Shown one piece after another: positions 27,460-37,655 of a DNA stretch of 64,000 nt (the stretch's first letter is position 1; every line of letters starts with the position of its first letter). The stretch lies in NCBI GenBank assembly GCA_039962225.1, contig JAMPKV010000005.1:186001-250000 (forward strand), written 5' to 3'. Under the pieces are notes generated by a model. The model made no database searches. It had not been told where the DNA came from and saw only the letters and a program-made list of their open reading frames with translations. A program made the translations under genes and the position numbers. The stretch comes from Microcoleus sp. AS-A8. Its GTDB lineage: Bacteria > Cyanobacteriota > Cyanobacteriia > Cyanobacteriales > Coleofasciculaceae.

Positions 27460-28247
27460 CGCGCTCCCACCTCAGCTACGTTTTCCTCGACAACCCAATC
27501 ATAACCCCGCTCTTCCAGCTCCAGCGCCAGTTCTTTACCTCCCGTCATGAGGATACGACCGGCTGCCATCACATGCACAAAATCCGGCTCAATATAATTC
27601 AGGAGACGCTGATAGTGAGTAATTAAAATAGTGGCATTCTCTGGATTGGCGAGTTGGTTAACACCATCAGCCACAATCTTCAACGCATCGATATCCAAGC
27701 CAGAATCCGTCTCATCTAAGATGGCCAATTTGGGTTCCAGGAGTGCCATTTGCAGAATCTCATTCCGCTTCTTTTCGCCCCCAGAGAAACCCTCATTTAG
27801 ACTACGTTCTAGGAAGCTGGGATTCATCTTGACAACTTCCAGCTTTTCTTGGATTAAATCTTCAAAATCAAAGGTATCAATTTCCTCTAATCCCTGATGC
27901 TTGAGACGGGCGTTGTACGCCACACGCAAGAAATCTAAATTACTCACCCCTGGAATTTCCAAAGGATATTGAAACGCGAGGAAAACCCCAGCCAGTGACC
28001 GTTCCTCCGGCTCCATTTCCAACAGACTTTGCCCTAAAAATGTAACCTCGCCACCCGTAACCTCATAGGCAGGATGACCCGCTAAAACCTTAGAAAAAGT
28101 ACTCTTCCCAGAGCCATTCGGCCCCATAATCGCGTGAACTTCGCCCGCTTTAACTTCTAGATTTAACCCCTTGAGAATCGAGTTTCCATCGACATTTGCC
28201 GTTAAATCCCGAACCGACAATATTACCTGACTATTTTCCTTAATCAT
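27456..28247 (-). CDS. sufC: Fe-S cluster assembly ATPase SufC
   Basis: ABC-type ATPase of the SufBC2D complex. Walker A is GPNGSGKST (about residues 44-52), followed by the Q-loop FLAFQYP, the SufC-type signature [11 protein letters not shown] and Walker [17 protein letters not shown]. The frame opens at ATG 28271, but those first codons contain GGAGGAG, and a second purine-rich site precedes ATG 28247 ([12 protein letters not shown]), giving 263 residues, the normal length. Overlaps sufD by four bases; sufB is 86 bp upstream. Confidence 0.95.
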   Translation of the reverse strand: MIKENSQVILSVRDLTANVDGNSILKGLNLEVKAGEVHAIMGPNGSGKSTFSKVLAGHPAYEVTGGEVTFLGQSLLEMEPEERSLAGVFLAFQYPLEIPGVSNLDFLRVAYNARLKHQGLEEIDTFDFEDLIQEKLEVVKMNPSFLERSLNEGFSGGEKKRNEILQMALLEPKLAILDETDSGLDIDALKIVADGVNQLANPENATILITHYQRLLNYIEPDFVHVMAAGRILMTGGKELALELEERGYDWVVEENVAEVGAR

Positions 28248-28333
28248 CCTTACCTCAAAACTCCTCCGCATTCCTCTGCGTTGCCATTAGCGCTTCTTTG
28301 CGTTAACAAAACACAGAGGTACACAACATCCAA

Positions 28334-29773
28334 TTAACCAACTGCACCTTCTAACTTCAGGCTCAACAACTTATCAGCTTCAGCAGCAAATTCCATCGGC
28401 AGATTGTTGAAAACATCCTTACAGAAGCCGCTAACCATCATGGAGATAGCATCTTCTTCTGAAATTCCCCGTTGAGCGAAGTAGAATAATTGGTCTTCCC
28501 CAATCTTGGCGGTAGAGGCTTCATGCTCCACCTTTGCCGTATTATTTTCCACTTGAATGTAGGGGAAAGTATTAGCTTCGGCGGTACTCCCAATCAGCAT
28601 TGAATCACACTGGGAATAATTCCGTGCGCCTTGGGCTTTGGGGCCAATTTTTACCAATCCCCGATAACTATTTTTGGAGTGACCAGCAGAAATTCCCTTA
28701 GAAATAATGGTGCTGCGGGTGTTTTTGCCGATATGTACCATCTTGGTTCCCGTATCAGCTTGCTGCTTGTTATTCGTCAGGGCTACGGAGTAAAACTCGC
28801 CAACGGAATTGTCACCAACTAACACGCAACTGGGGTACTTCCAAGTAATAGCAGAACCTGTTTCGACTTGCGTCCAGGAAATCTTGGAGTTTACGCCTTT
28901 GCACAAACCCCGCTTGGTGACAAAGTTGTAAATCCCACCTTTGCCGTTTTCATCCCCGGCGTACCAGTTTTGTACGGTAGAGTATTTGATGTCCGCGTTG
29001 TCGAGGGCAACGAGTTCGACGACAGCGGCGTGGAGTTGGTTGCTGTCGTACATGGGCGCGGTGCAGCCTTCTAAATAGCTGACCGAGCTGCCTTCTTCTG
29101 CGACAATCAGAGTACGCTCAAACTGTCCGGTGTCACCGCTATTAATTCGGAAGTAGGTGGACAGTTCCATCGGGCATTTGACGCCTTTGGGAACAAAGAC
29201 AAAAGAACCATCACTGAACACAGCAGCATTGAGGGCGGCGAAGTAGTTGTCTGCCACAGGGACAACGCTGCCGAGATACTTCTTGATGAGTTCCGGGTGT
29301 TCTTGCAGCGCTTCCGAGATGGAACAGAAAATCACGCCTTCTTTGGCGAGTTTTTCTTTGAAAGTAGTGCCAATGGAGACACTGTCAAAAATCGCATCCA
29401 CCGCAACGTTAGACAACCGCTTTTGCTCAGACAGGGGAATACCTAGCTTCTCGAAGGTTTCCAGCAGTGCGGGGTCAACTTCGTCTAAGCTATCCAGCTT
29501 TTTCTTGGCCTGTTTGGGTGCCGAGTAGTAGATGATATCCTGGTAGTTAATCGGCGGATAGTTAACGTGAGGCCAAGTTGGTTCGGTCATCTTCAGCCAT
29601 TGCCGATAAGCTTTGAGACGGAACTCCAACATGAACTCTGGTTCGTTTTTTTTGCCAGAGATTAAGCGGATTACGTCCTCATTAAGACCACGAGGAATCG
29701 TATCGGCCTCAATATCTGTGACAAAGCCATACTTGTAGGGCTGGTTGACTAATTTTTTGACGGTGGCAGTCAT
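28334..29773 (-). CDS. sufB: Fe-S cluster assembly scaffold SufB
   Basis: Core scaffold on which SufS-derived sulfur and iron assemble. 479 residues with the SufB signatures: the N-terminal [18 protein letters not shown], the beta-helix region with [22 protein letters not shown] (Cys and following residues), a Tyr/Asn-rich segment with NFVTKRG, and the C-terminal [23 protein letters not shown]. No intein is present, unlike in some cyanobacteria. First gene of the operon; its promoter region carries two SufR-type boxes. Confidence 0.97.
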   Translation of the reverse strand: MTATVKKLVNQPYKYGFVTDIEADTIPRGLNEDVIRLISGKKNEPEFMLEFRLKAYRQWLKMTEPTWPHVNYPPINYQDIIYYSAPKQAKKKLDSLDEVDPALLETFEKLGIPLSEQKRLSNVAVDAIFDSVSIGTTFKEKLAKEGVIFCSISEALQEHPELIKKYLGSVVPVADNYFAALNAAVFSDGSFVFVPKGVKCPMELSTYFRINSGDTGQFERTLIVAEEGSSVSYLEGCTAPMYDSNQLHAAVVELVALDNADIKYSTVQNWYAGDENGKGGIYNFVTKRGLCKGVNSKISWTQVETGSAITWKYPSCVLVGDNSVGEFYSVALTNNKQQADTGTKMVHIGKNTRSTIISKGISAGHSKNSYRGLVKIGPKAQGARNYSQCDSMLIGSTAEANTFPYIQVENNTAKVEHEASTAKIGEDQLFYFAQRGISEEDAISMMVSGFCKDVFNNLPMEFAAEADKLLSLKLEGAVG

Positions 29774-29882
29774 TAGATTTAAGTGTTCTCTCGTGTTCTA
29801 AATAAATCGCTTAGGATCGGAGGTGGGTGGCGACAAGCACCCAACTTTTAATGATGCCGTTTTAATACACAGGAGCAGTAAA

Positions 29883-29938
29883 ACAACACCTTTGTTGTTT
29901 AAGTCTATTGTACGATATATTAACAACAAGGATGTTGT
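29883..29938. promoter_or_regulatory. Two SufR-type operators, CAAC-N6-GTTG
   Basis: Two perfect boxes lie in the sufB-sufR intergenic region: ACAACACCTTTGTTGT (29883-29898) and ACAACAAGGATGTTGT (29923-29938), centres 40 bp apart. CAAC-N6-GTTG is the inverted repeat described for SufR binding in Synechocystis 6803. A TATA-rich stretch (ACGATATATTAA) between them could hold a -10. Expected effect: repression of sufBCDS and autorepression of sufR. Confidence 0.9.
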
Positions 29939-29994
29939 CAAAGTCAAGCTGTATTTTTTCCCTAGCCCTCTTAGACAGATCGCCCTGAAACCCG

Positions 29995-30663
29995 ATGACC
30001 ACTACTCACCAGCCTTCTACAAAGCAGGACATCTTGCAGTATTTACTGAAGCAGGATCAGACGACGGCACAGGATTTAGCCGATGCTCTAGAGATTAGTC
30101 CACAAGCGATTCGGCGTCATCTTAAGGATTTAGAGGCAGAAGGATTAATTGAGTATAAATCGGTTCAGGTCGGAATGGGGCGGCCCCAGCATGTCTATCA
30201 CTTGAGCCGTAAAGGGCGCGATCGCTTCCCCAACCGTTATGATGAATTTGCCGTTTCTTTGTTGGATGCCCTGACGGAAACTGTGGGGCATGACCAGGTT
30301 AGCTCCATTTTACGGAAACAGTGGGAGCGCAAAGCCAAGGAATATCGCGACTTAGTCGGCATTGGTTCTGTGCAAGAGCGGGTGGCCAAGCTCGTAGAAA
30401 TCCGCCAAAGTGAAGGTTACATGGCAGAATGGCATGTTCTAGAACCTAACGAGTTAAACAACGGCGCTGAGCCTCAATTCATCTTAACCGAACACAACTG
30501 TGCTATTTCCAACGTTGCCGAATCGTTTCCGAGTGTGTGTGGACATGAATTAGAAATGTTTGCAGCGGTGTTGCCCGATTGTACAGTGGAGAGAACCCAC
30601 TGGCTCAATCAGGGAGAGCATCAATGTGGTTATTTAATTAAATCACGGCATCAGGAGCAGTAG
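29995..30663 (+). CDS. sufR: Fe-S-binding transcriptional repressor SufR
   Basis: Repressor of suf genes that senses Fe-S status with its own cluster. 222 residues: an N-terminal winged HTH (TAQDLADALEISPQAIRRHL, wing GLIEYKSVQVGMGRP) and a C-terminal region with four conserved cysteines in NCAISNVAESFPSVCGHE, LPDCTVER and HQCGYL. Divergent from sufB, with two CAAC-N6-GTTG boxes between them. ATG at 29995 is about 55 bp after the second box. Confidence 0.95.
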   Translation: MTTTHQPSTKQDILQYLLKQDQTTAQDLADALEISPQAIRRHLKDLEAEGLIEYKSVQVGMGRPQHVYHLSRKGRDRFPNRYDEFAVSLLDALTETVGHDQVSSILRKQWERKAKEYRDLVGIGSVQERVAKLVEIRQSEGYMAEWHVLEPNELNNGAEPQFILTEHNCAISNVAESFPSVCGHELEMFAAVLPDCTVERTHWLNQGEHQCGYLIKSRHQEQ

Positions 30664-30787
30664 AGAAGGGGTGGGAGGGGGTTCTTCTGCTTCACCGTCA
30701 CTTTGGCTTTGAGGGTTTCTTTCTGTTGCCAAAACGCCAGCGTTTATGATTCTGTAAAGTTGAGACTATTTAATATCAGTATTCATA

Positions 30788-31042
30788 GTGGAATCACAAC
30801 AACCAACAACACAATTTTTAAGCCCAGAAGAGTCAGCGGATGTAGACAAAGCGCTGTTGTCTTCTCCTGAGAAGTTTTTAACACGATTAACGATTTCATC
30901 TTTGCGGCTATTGAAGCAAATCGCCAAAGATACTGGCGTTGCTATTGAAGAATTGACGCATCAGCAGGTAATTGACTGGTTTGAGAAGGATGGAAAGATT
31001 CGGCGAGAGCAAGGAATAGAGGCGTCGTTTCTCAAGTGGTGA
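30788..31042 (+). CDS. Conserved small cyanobacterial protein (84 aa)
   Basis: A soluble, helical 84-residue protein with GTG start: LSPEESADVDKALLSS, FLTRLTISSLRLLKQIA, and VAIEELTHQQVIDWFEKDGK. The even spacing of hydrophobic residues fits a compact three-helix fold. I recall similar proteins in many cyanobacteria but no function. It lies 124 bp downstream of sufR in the same direction. Confidence 0.75.
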   Translation: MESQQPTTQFLSPEESADVDKALLSSPEKFLTRLTISSLRLLKQIAKDTGVAIEELTHQQVIDWFEKDGKIRREQGIEASFLKW

Positions 31043-31101
31043 GATTGGTGATTGCTGTCTTGTTTGTTTCATCAATATCTATTAGGCGTAAGTCATCGAT
31101 C

Positions 31102-32625
31102 TCAATCGGAACACTTAGTTACTTTAACGGCTTGAAGTGCTTGGGATAAAAGTGCGATCGCTTTCTCCTGTTGTCCTGCTTTTGCACAATAATTGGCGAT
31201 GTGAGCTAAGGCTGAGGCTTTGGGAGAGTCCTTCTCAGTTGCATCGAGAGTTTGGGCGATTGCGATCGCGCGATCGTACTGAGCAATTCTGCCCAACTGA
31301 ACTGCAACTTCCGCCAACTTCTGGGATTTACCTTGAGTAGTTTCTATCGTTTGAGCAATCTGAAATGCCTGCTCTAAAGCCTGAGTCGCTTGCTCTTTAT
31401 CCCCGGCTTTTTCGTAATCCCTAGCAATTTTACTCAGCGCGTAAGCTTGAGTATTTGCATTACCGATAGTTTGGGTTAGCTGAAGTACTTGATTGTAGGG
31501 GCTAACTTTGGCATAATTAATCACAATTTCAGCTAGAACTTGAGTTTTTTTATCTTCATTGTTGAGGGTTTGAGCTACCTGAATTGCTTGAGCAAACACC
31601 GAATCCGCCAATTCTTTCTTTCCGGCTTTCCCATACACAACAGCAATATTAGCCAGAAATATTGCTTTTTTATCGGCATCCTGAACTTGGTTAGCAATCT
31701 GAAGTGTTTGGGATGCCACTTTAACCGCTTGCTCTTGTTTACCCGTTTCTATATATAAGAGAGCGATTCGAGTTAATTGATTAAGTTGGGCATCAGTCTC
31801 TTCGATATTTTTGGCAGCCTTAATTGCCTGAGATAATATTTCATCCGCTTGTTTGTTTTGTCCAGATTTTGAATATAGTAGCGTAATTTTACCTAAGATA
31901 ATACTTTTCCATAATGCCCTCTCTTCCTCATCAATATTTTTGGCTACTGTGAGTGCTTGTTGGTAGTCTCCGGTTTTTTCGGCAATTTCTATTAACGCAT
32001 TCGCTTTAGAAGTCTGAACTTCTATCGTGTTAGCTATCTGTCGCGCTTGATTGTATTCTCCTGCGGCTACATAGTAAGCAACGATTCGAGCTAAGGCTCG
32101 GCTTTTAGGGATATCCTCGACAATTTTATTGGCGACCTGAATTCCTTGAGTGTAATCACCTAATTGTGCATAATTAACGGCGATCTTCTCTAATACCGTG
32201 TCTTTAACGAATGAAGTACCCCAAATTGCCTTAGTATCCTGCACAGCTTGAGCTAAAACTTCAGCTGCTCTGTCTTTTTGCCCCACACTTCCATACCTTG
32301 CCGCGATCGCTTCTAACGCCATCACTTTATCAGGGGAGGGTTCAATTTTATTCGCAGCTTGAAGGGCTTGATTAAACAAATTTGCAGACTGTTTTTCCTG
32401 TCCTGCTTTCGCTGCCTGGCGAGCTATCAGACTCAAGACATCAGCTTTGCGAGTTAACAGAGTGATTTTCTGGGCTACTTGTAAAGCTTGGTCGTTTTGT
32501 CCCGCAACTGAATAGGAAACAGCAATGTTAGCCAATGGGCTATTGAGACAATTTTTACTACCCGAACAAGCTGAACAAAGCGTACTGATTAATGCAACAG
32601 TAGTCAGTAAGATTTGAAATCTCAT
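31102..32625 (-). CDS. Lipoprotein with tandem TPR-like repeats
   Basis: A 507-residue protein: signal peptide MRFQILLTTVALISTLCSAC with lipobox, then about 12 helical repeats of 36-45 residues on the pattern A-IA--Y--AG----A-Q-A--I (for example LANIAVSYSVAGQNDQAL and LAEIVINYAKVSPYNQVL). The repeats resemble TPRs found in extracytoplasmic scaffold proteins. Predicted to be lipid-anchored at the periplasmic side. Partner unknown. Ile/Ala/Gln-rich composition follows from the repeats. Confidence 0.85.
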   Translation of the reverse strand: MRFQILLTTVALISTLCSACSGSKNCLNSPLANIAVSYSVAGQNDQALQVAQKITLLTRKADVLSLIARQAAKAGQEKQSANLFNQALQAANKIEPSPDKVMALEAIAARYGSVGQKDRAAEVLAQAVQDTKAIWGTSFVKDTVLEKIAVNYAQLGDYTQGIQVANKIVEDIPKSRALARIVAYYVAAGEYNQARQIANTIEVQTSKANALIEIAEKTGDYQQALTVAKNIDEEERALWKSIILGKITLLYSKSGQNKQADEILSQAIKAAKNIEETDAQLNQLTRIALLYIETGKQEQAVKVASQTLQIANQVQDADKKAIFLANIAVVYGKAGKKELADSVFAQAIQVAQTLNNEDKKTQVLAEIVINYAKVSPYNQVLQLTQTIGNANTQAYALSKIARDYEKAGDKEQATQALEQAFQIAQTIETTQGKSQKLAEVAVQLGRIAQYDRAIAIAQTLDATEKDSPKASALAHIANYCAKAGQQEKAIALLSQALQAVKVTKCSD

Positions 32626-32785
32626 TTTGTTTGGCAGTTTGGGCTAACTGATAGATTCGAGTTGAGTGAATTAACATCTCACAAGAGAGACTTATATAAT
32701 ACTCACATTGCATCTTCGTTAGTTATACAGATTACACCATATTCACCTCATACTGTTGTAACCTTAACTGAGATGTTGGAGACAA

Positions 32786-33430
32786 ATGACTGTGAACCTA
32801 AAGCTTTATTTCTTGCGTCACGGACAAACGGATTGTAGCCGATTGAATGCCTTCTGTGGTTCTAGCAATCCCGACCTTACACCCGAAGGACGGGAGATGG
32901 CAGAAGCTTTTGCCAGTGCCTATCGTTCTACCCCTTGGGAAGCCATTTTTTGTAGTCCAATGGGACGAACCCTAGCAACAGCTAAACCCCTGTGTGAGGC
33001 GATTAGTTTGAAACCCGAATTGCGCGATGGGTTGAAAGAGATTAACTATGGTGAATGGGAAGGTAAGACGCCAGAAGCCGTGAGTCGCGAATTTCACGAT
33101 GACTACATTCGTTGGACAGCCGATCCGGCGTGGTATGCACCCACGGGTGGGGAATTAGCGGTGGCAATTGCCCATCGTGCGTTACAAGTAATTGAGGAAA
33201 TCAAACATCGGTTCCCGACAGGTAATGTTTTGATTGTCTCCCACAAAGCAACCATCCGTATTATGCTGTGTAGTCTGTTAGGAATTGATGTCGGACGTTT
33301 CCGCTTTCGTTTAGGATGTCCTGTTGGATCAGTTAGCATTGTTGAATTTAGTTCTCATGGCCCCTTACTACACGCCTTAGCTGATCGAACTCATCTGGAT
33401 CAGCATTTGCGCTCATTACCGGGAACTTAA
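32786..33430 (+). CDS. Histidine phosphatase family protein
   Basis: A 214-residue member of the phosphoglycerate-mutase-like superfamily. Catalytic motif YFLRHGQT (about residues 8-15) with the phospho-accepting His, the FCSPMGRTLATA loop with Arg, EINYGEWEG with the acid, and LIVSHKATIRIML with the second His (about 152). It is probably a cytosolic phosphatase of small phosphoesters; the substrate is unknown. ATG at 32786 fits the family start. Confidence 0.9.
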   Translation: MTVNLKLYFLRHGQTDCSRLNAFCGSSNPDLTPEGREMAEAFASAYRSTPWEAIFCSPMGRTLATAKPLCEAISLKPELRDGLKEINYGEWEGKTPEAVSREFHDDYIRWTADPAWYAPTGGELAVAIAHRALQVIEEIKHRFPTGNVLIVSHKATIRIMLCSLLGIDVGRFRFRLGCPVGSVSIVEFSSHGPLLHALADRTHLDQHLRSLPGT

Positions 33431-33519
33431 ATAATTGGAGATATTAAATATGGGATGCCGCCAATCTGTCAGTGTTTTTCCATGCGGTGAATTTCCGTTA
33501 AATAGGACTTCTTTGGATA

Positions 33520-34647
33520 ATGATTCCAACTATCTCTACGATTCCGATTCAGCAATTGGCTTCAGGCGATCGCCTTGACATCCAAGTTTATAAGTTCATA
33601 GGTGCTCAACCCGGTAAAAAAGCGTATTTACAATCCAATTTACATGGCGCTGAAATTGTTGGAAATGCTGTCATTCATCAGCTAATCGAGTTTTTAACAA
33701 CTTTGGATGATAGTCAGCTTACAGGAGAAATATGGCTTGTGCCTGTATGTAATCCATTAAGTACCAATCAGCGCACCCATGTCTTTTCTACGGGACGTTT
33801 TAATGTCCATGATGGCAAAGACTGGAACCGAATTTTCTGGGACTATGAGAAAGAGTGTGAAGATTTAGAGGAGTTTGCAAAATCTCAAATTAATTTGGAG
33901 CCGGATGTTATCCGACACAATTATTTAGAGAAAATCCAACTTAGTTTCAGGAAACAATCAGAAAAAATCCAAGCTCCAAGTGGTTTGCCTTTTAGTGAAC
34001 GTTACCGATACCAGTTACAGTCTTTATGTTTAGACGCTAACTATCTAATTGATATCCATAGTTCGAGTAACCAAGCCATTGATTATTTGTATTGCTTCGA
34101 CAGTCGCGAAGAAAGTGCTACAGCTTTTCTCCTAGATTATGGCATTTTAATGAATGAATATGATGGAGATGCTTTTGATGAGGCATTTATGAAACCTTGG
34201 TTGGCGTTGGAAAAAAACTTAGCAAAGTTAGGAAATAAAATTCACTTTGATATTGAATCATGGACATTAGAACTGGGTTCTGGGATGCAAATGAATCCAG
34301 AATCTGTGAAAAATGGTGTGATTGGGATTAAAAATTATCTGGCAAAGAAAGGCGTTTTAGAACTACCAGATTTACCCGTGGAAGGTACAGACTATCATCC
34401 AATCAAGCTGACAATCAAAAGTCAAATTAAAAAATACTATGCTCCGGCTGGAGGCATGATTCAATCAAGAGTCTCTTTAGGGAGTTCTATTAAGGCAGGG
34501 CAATTGTTGTATCAATTAATTAACTTTAATAAAAAAGAAGAATTACCTCTATTGATAGATGTTTGTGCTGAGGCAGAGGGTTTGGTTTTTGATGTTTCGA
34601 CTAATTATGGGGTGAATGAGGGAGAATATGTTCTTTCGGTAATGTAA
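33520..34647 (+). CDS. Succinylglutamate desuccinylase/aspartoacylase-family hydrolase
   Basis: A 375-residue zinc hydrolase of the AstE/AspA branch of M14. Zinc ligands appear in SNLHGAEIVGN (His and Glu near residues 43-46) and YLIDIHSSSN (His near 178); the catalytic Glu is probably ESWTLELGSG. The C-terminal third is a biotinyl-like beta region (YYAPAGGMIQSRVSLGSSI), usual in the family. The substrate (N-acyl amino acid or other amide) is unknown. It follows the phosphatase gene by 89 bp in the same direction. Confidence 0.85.
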   Translation: MIPTISTIPIQQLASGDRLDIQVYKFIGAQPGKKAYLQSNLHGAEIVGNAVIHQLIEFLTTLDDSQLTGEIWLVPVCNPLSTNQRTHVFSTGRFNVHDGKDWNRIFWDYEKECEDLEEFAKSQINLEPDVIRHNYLEKIQLSFRKQSEKIQAPSGLPFSERYRYQLQSLCLDANYLIDIHSSSNQAIDYLYCFDSREESATAFLLDYGILMNEYDGDAFDEAFMKPWLALEKNLAKLGNKIHFDIESWTLELGSGMQMNPESVKNGVIGIKNYLAKKGVLELPDLPVEGTDYHPIKLTIKSQIKKYYAPAGGMIQSRVSLGSSIKAGQLLYQLINFNKKEELPLLIDVCAEAEGLVFDVSTNYGVNEGEYVLSVM

Positions 34648-34735
34648 CATTAGCCTGTGTGAGTCAGTCAAGGATTCTGACAAGACCGTGATGAACACAA
34701 ATAAAGGTGGGAACATTCCCAACCCTTAGGAGTCA

Positions 34736-35437
34736 ATGCCTGACAATCTCTTAATACTTTGGGGTGTAGTTTCCATGTTTATCTCCTCTGGCTGGCAGTC
34801 TAAAACGGCCTTAATCATGGCATTCGGCATGACTTCGTTGGCGGCTATTCCAGCTTTTCTCGCGGCTCCCGCAACTGCTGTTGTAGAACCTTACATCATC
34901 GGGCAAACTTTTCCCTCAGAGCGAGTTATCATTCCCGCTAGGACTGTAATTCCTGTAGAGCTTGAGAAGGCTGAGAAAATCATTGTAACTCCTGATGAAA
35001 CAGCACCCGTGACGCTGCTGGTCGCCACCGACATTCGCACAGATACAGGAACAATCCTGATTCCTGAGGGCAGTAAAATCGAGGGAGAGTTGCGACCGGT
35101 GAGCGCTGGAACACAGTTTGTTGCCAAAGCCTTAACACTGAACAATAGTAATCAGCGATTACCTATACGTGCGACTTCTCAGGTAATTACGGAGAGGGAA
35201 ATCATTAAAAAAGGAACTGATGTCGGTCAAATCCTCAAGGGAGCGGCAATTGGTGCAGCAGCTTCGGCCGTACTGGCAGAAATATTGGGTAGCATCAACG
35301 TTCCAGAAGTTTTAGGCGGTGCGGGACTCGGTGCGATCGCCGGATTACTCCTAGGAGGACGCCGAGAAACGGAAGTGATTGTTATTAACCCAGAAGAAGA
35401 TTTAAGCCTGACTTTGCAGTCTGATTTACGCCTGTGA
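34736..35437 (+). CDS. Exported glycine-zipper protein with VirB10-like segment
   Basis: A 233-residue protein; a signal-like hydrophobic segment (about 23-48) is followed by IPARTVIPVELEKAEKI and GTILIPEGSKIEGELRPV, which resemble the beta-region of VirB10/TrbI-type proteins, and a Gly/Ala-rich zipper (GAAIGAAASAVLAEIL; GGAGLGAIAGLLLGG, about 166-206). Common in cyanobacteria as a hypothetical protein; function unknown. The start is ambiguous: ATG at 34736 or ATG at 34775, the latter giving a tighter signal peptide. Confidence 0.72.
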   Translation: MPDNLLILWGVVSMFISSGWQSKTALIMAFGMTSLAAIPAFLAAPATAVVEPYIIGQTFPSERVIIPARTVIPVELEKAEKIIVTPDETAPVTLLVATDIRTDTGTILIPEGSKIEGELRPVSAGTQFVAKALTLNNSNQRLPIRATSQVITEREIIKKGTDVGQILKGAAIGAAASAVLAEILGSINVPEVLGGAGLGAIAGLLLGGRRETEVIVINPEEDLSLTLQSDLRL

Positions 35438-35507
35438 AAGAGTGACCTACTTTCAAGTCTCTCAATTCCATACAGGGAGTTGGTTACGATCTCCCCTGGA
35501 AACAGTA

Positions 35508-35565
35508 GGGGCACGGCATTGCCGTGCCCTTAGAATAGGATAGATAACTCGCGTTGTCTATCCTA
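35508..35565. terminator. Palindromic repeat plus convergent terminator hairpin
   Basis: GGGCACGGCA-TTGCCGTGCCC (35509-35529) is a near-perfect palindrome of a family seen again at 47854. Next to it TAGGATAGA...TCTATCCTA (35536-35565) forms a second hairpin ending in AAAAAT. They lie between the convergent glycine-zipper gene and pgk and probably end transcription from both sides. Confidence 0.65.
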
Positions 35566-35585
35566 AAAATGGCCTATTCTACGGC

Positions 35586-36791
35586 TTAAGCATCGTCCAG
35601 TGCAGTAATTCCTGGCAGTTCCTTACCTTCGAGCAACTCTAAGCTAGCGCCACCCCCTGTGGAAATGTGGCTCATTTGCTCAGCCACGCCGACTTTTTCT
35701 ACAGCCGCTACCGAGTCGCCACCGCCAATGATCGTGGTTGCGCCTTGCTTGGTGAGGTCAGCCATCGAATGCGCGATCGCTTCTGTTCCTACAGCAAATT
35801 TATCAAACTCAAACACACCCATTGGGCCATTCCAGATCACTGTCTTACAATCCGACAATGCATCTTGGAACACCTTCACGGAGTCAGGGCCAATATCCAA
35901 GCCCATCCATCCATCGGGAATTGAGTCAATGCTGACGGTTTGGGAATTCGCATCCGGCGCAAAATTATCGGCAACGACAACATCAGTGGGCAATAGCAGG
36001 TCAACGCCGCGTTCTTTGGCCTTCGCTTCCAAGGATTTTGCCAACTCTAGCTTGTCCTCTTCCACCAGTGACTTACCCACACTCAAGCCACGAGCTTTGT
36101 AGAAGGTAAAAATCATACCGCCACCAATCAGCAGCTTATCTACCTTATCTAGCAGCGTTTCAATCACGCCAATCTTACTCGACACCTTAGAACCCCCGAT
36201 AATCGCCGCTAAGGGCTTTTGGGGATTTTCAATCGCGCTTTGCAGATACTGGAGTTCTTTCTCAATCAAGTATCCCGCTACAGAAGGCTTCAGGTGATGA
36301 GTCACGCCCTCTGTGGATGCGTGAGCACGGTGGGCTGTGCCAAAGGCATCATTGACATATACATCAGCCAGGGCGGCTAACTGTTTTGTAAATTCTGGGT
36401 CATTCTTCTCTTCTCCAACATGAAAGCGGAGATTTTCCAGTAACGCCACCTGACCATTTTCCATGCCAGCAATCTGAGCGGCAACCGCGTCCCCGATGCA
36501 GTCGTCACATTTGACGACCGTCTGACTCAGTAGTTCAGAGAGACGGTTAGCGACAGGCGTCAGCCGCAAACTGTCTTTCACCTGTCCTTTGGGACGCCCT
36601 AAATGGCTGCACAGAATCACCTTGGCATTCTTTTTGATTAAATCTTGAATTGTCGGTAACGCCGCACGGATACGAGTATCATCAGTGATTGTGCCACCCT
36701 CATCGAGGGGCACGTTCAGATCGGCTCGCACCAAGACCCGTTTCCCGGCTAAATCGGACTCACTTAAATCTGCTACGGATTTTTTAGACAC
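35586..36791 (-). CDS. pgk: Phosphoglycerate kinase
   Basis: Interconverts 1,3-bisphosphoglycerate and 3-phosphoglycerate in the Calvin cycle and glycolysis. 401 residues with [16 protein letters not shown] near the N terminus, HLGRPKG (about 63-69), [13 protein letters not shown] (about 150-162) with the catalytic-region basic residues, and the C-terminal [13 protein letters not shown] nucleotide site. Length is normal. A conserved chromosomal gene, divergent from the stress-protein gene. Confidence 0.97.
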   Translation of the reverse strand: MSKKSVADLSESDLAGKRVLVRADLNVPLDEGGTITDDTRIRAALPTIQDLIKKNAKVILCSHLGRPKGQVKDSLRLTPVANRLSELLSQTVVKCDDCIGDAVAAQIAGMENGQVALLENLRFHVGEEKNDPEFTKQLAALADVYVNDAFGTAHRAHASTEGVTHHLKPSVAGYLIEKELQYLQSAIENPQKPLAAIIGGSKVSSKIGVIETLLDKVDKLLIGGGMIFTFYKARGLSVGKSLVEEDKLELAKSLEAKAKERGVDLLLPTDVVVADNFAPDANSQTVSIDSIPDGWMGLDIGPDSVKVFQDALSDCKTVIWNGPMGVFEFDKFAVGTEAIAHSMADLTKQGATTIIGGGDSVAAVEKVGVAEQMSHISTGGGASLELLEGKELPGITALDDA

Positions 36792-37152
36792 AGTAAATCT
36801 CCTAATTGCCTCTACCTGATGTTCTGTGCTCTTTCTTATTCAGTGTCTTAGGAATGAGCTGTTGAGGGTTGCCTTGTGGATTCAGATAGACACTACCTGA
36901 ATCTCAAGCCAAAAAGTGCTTATTTTCAAACCGTTCTCAATTTTACAAAAATTAAGGACGAAAACCTAAGGAGTTTTGAGCGTGTGATCAATTAGAGGCG
37001 AATGCGAGTCCCCGTCAGCTCAGTGATAAAATTGAGGTAAGGCGAGTTGTTGTACTCCCTAGACCACAGGAATCTATGTACTAGGTAGTACCTCGCGACG
37101 TTAACGACCTGTGGTAGTGTGAACGGTGTTCGCGTCCCGGAGATGCGTTGTA
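36792..37152. promoter_or_regulatory. Divergent pgk/usp intergenic region
   Basis: A 361-bp region between divergently transcribed genes. No ORF or palindrome of note; short A/T-rich blocks (around 36940-36960) presumably hold promoters for one or both genes. No specific operator recognised. Confidence 0.35.
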
Positions 37153-37566
37153 ATGTTCAAAACTGTTTTATTTCCCGTTGACCAAAGCCGAGAAGCCCGC
37201 GAAGCGGTGGAGGTCGTGTCCCATGTGGTACAAAAGTACGCCAGTCGATTAATTCTGCTGTCGGTACTTGAAGAATCCAATCCAGAAGAAGCATCACCCA
37301 ATCCAGAGGTAATGATGTCACCCGAGGCGATTGCGGAACTGCTCAAAAGTGCCCAGGCTCTCTTTGCCCAGCAAGGAATCACTGCCGACACCATGAGTCG
37401 TTCAGGAATGCCCGCTTTCACTATCTGCGATGTCGCCGACGAAATTGGGGCAGATTTAATTGTTATGGGCTGTCGAGGATTGGGTTTAACTGACGAAGGC
37501 GCTGCGGAGAGTGTCACAAACCGAGTGATTAATTTATCTCCTTGCCCGGTTTTGGTCGTTCCTTAA
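37153..37566 (+). CDS. Universal stress protein (UspA family)
   Basis: A 137-residue Usp domain protein: MFKTVLFPVDQSREAREAV at the N terminus, GADLIVMGCRGLGLTDEGAA (ATP-binding region, G-x2-G-x9-G(S/T)-like but with E-G-A-A variations), and SPCPVLVVP at the end. The frame opens nine codons earlier, but ATG 37153 gives the family start. Binding of ATP is possible; role in stress response is by family. Confidence 0.88.
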   Translation: MFKTVLFPVDQSREAREAVEVVSHVVQKYASRLILLSVLEESNPEEASPNPEVMMSPEAIAELLKSAQALFAQQGITADTMSRSGMPAFTICDVADEIGADLIVMGCRGLGLTDEGAAESVTNRVINLSPCPVLVVP

Positions 37567-37591
37567 GCGCTCTGACTGAGAATACGGTTAA

Positions 37592-37645
37592 TAACACCCC
37601 GCCAGGGTATATTGGACAAAGCCAATGCCACCTGGCGGGTTAACC
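37592..37645. terminator. Long inverted repeat between convergent genes
   Basis: CCCGCCAGG (37598-37606) pairs with CCTGGCGGG (37631-37639), and the flanks GGTTAA/TTAACC extend the stem. It lies between the stress-protein gene and the convergent acyltransferase pseudogene and can serve as a bidirectional terminator. Confidence 0.65.
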
Positions 37646-37655
37646 TTCTCTTATC

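Noticed and set aside
28334-29773. Possible intein in sufB
   Set aside because: The frame has normal SufB length (479 aa) with no extra block at the usual insertion site.
35659-36102. 147-codon frame antisense to pgk
   Set aside because: Lies wholly within a highly conserved gene and its product has no motif.
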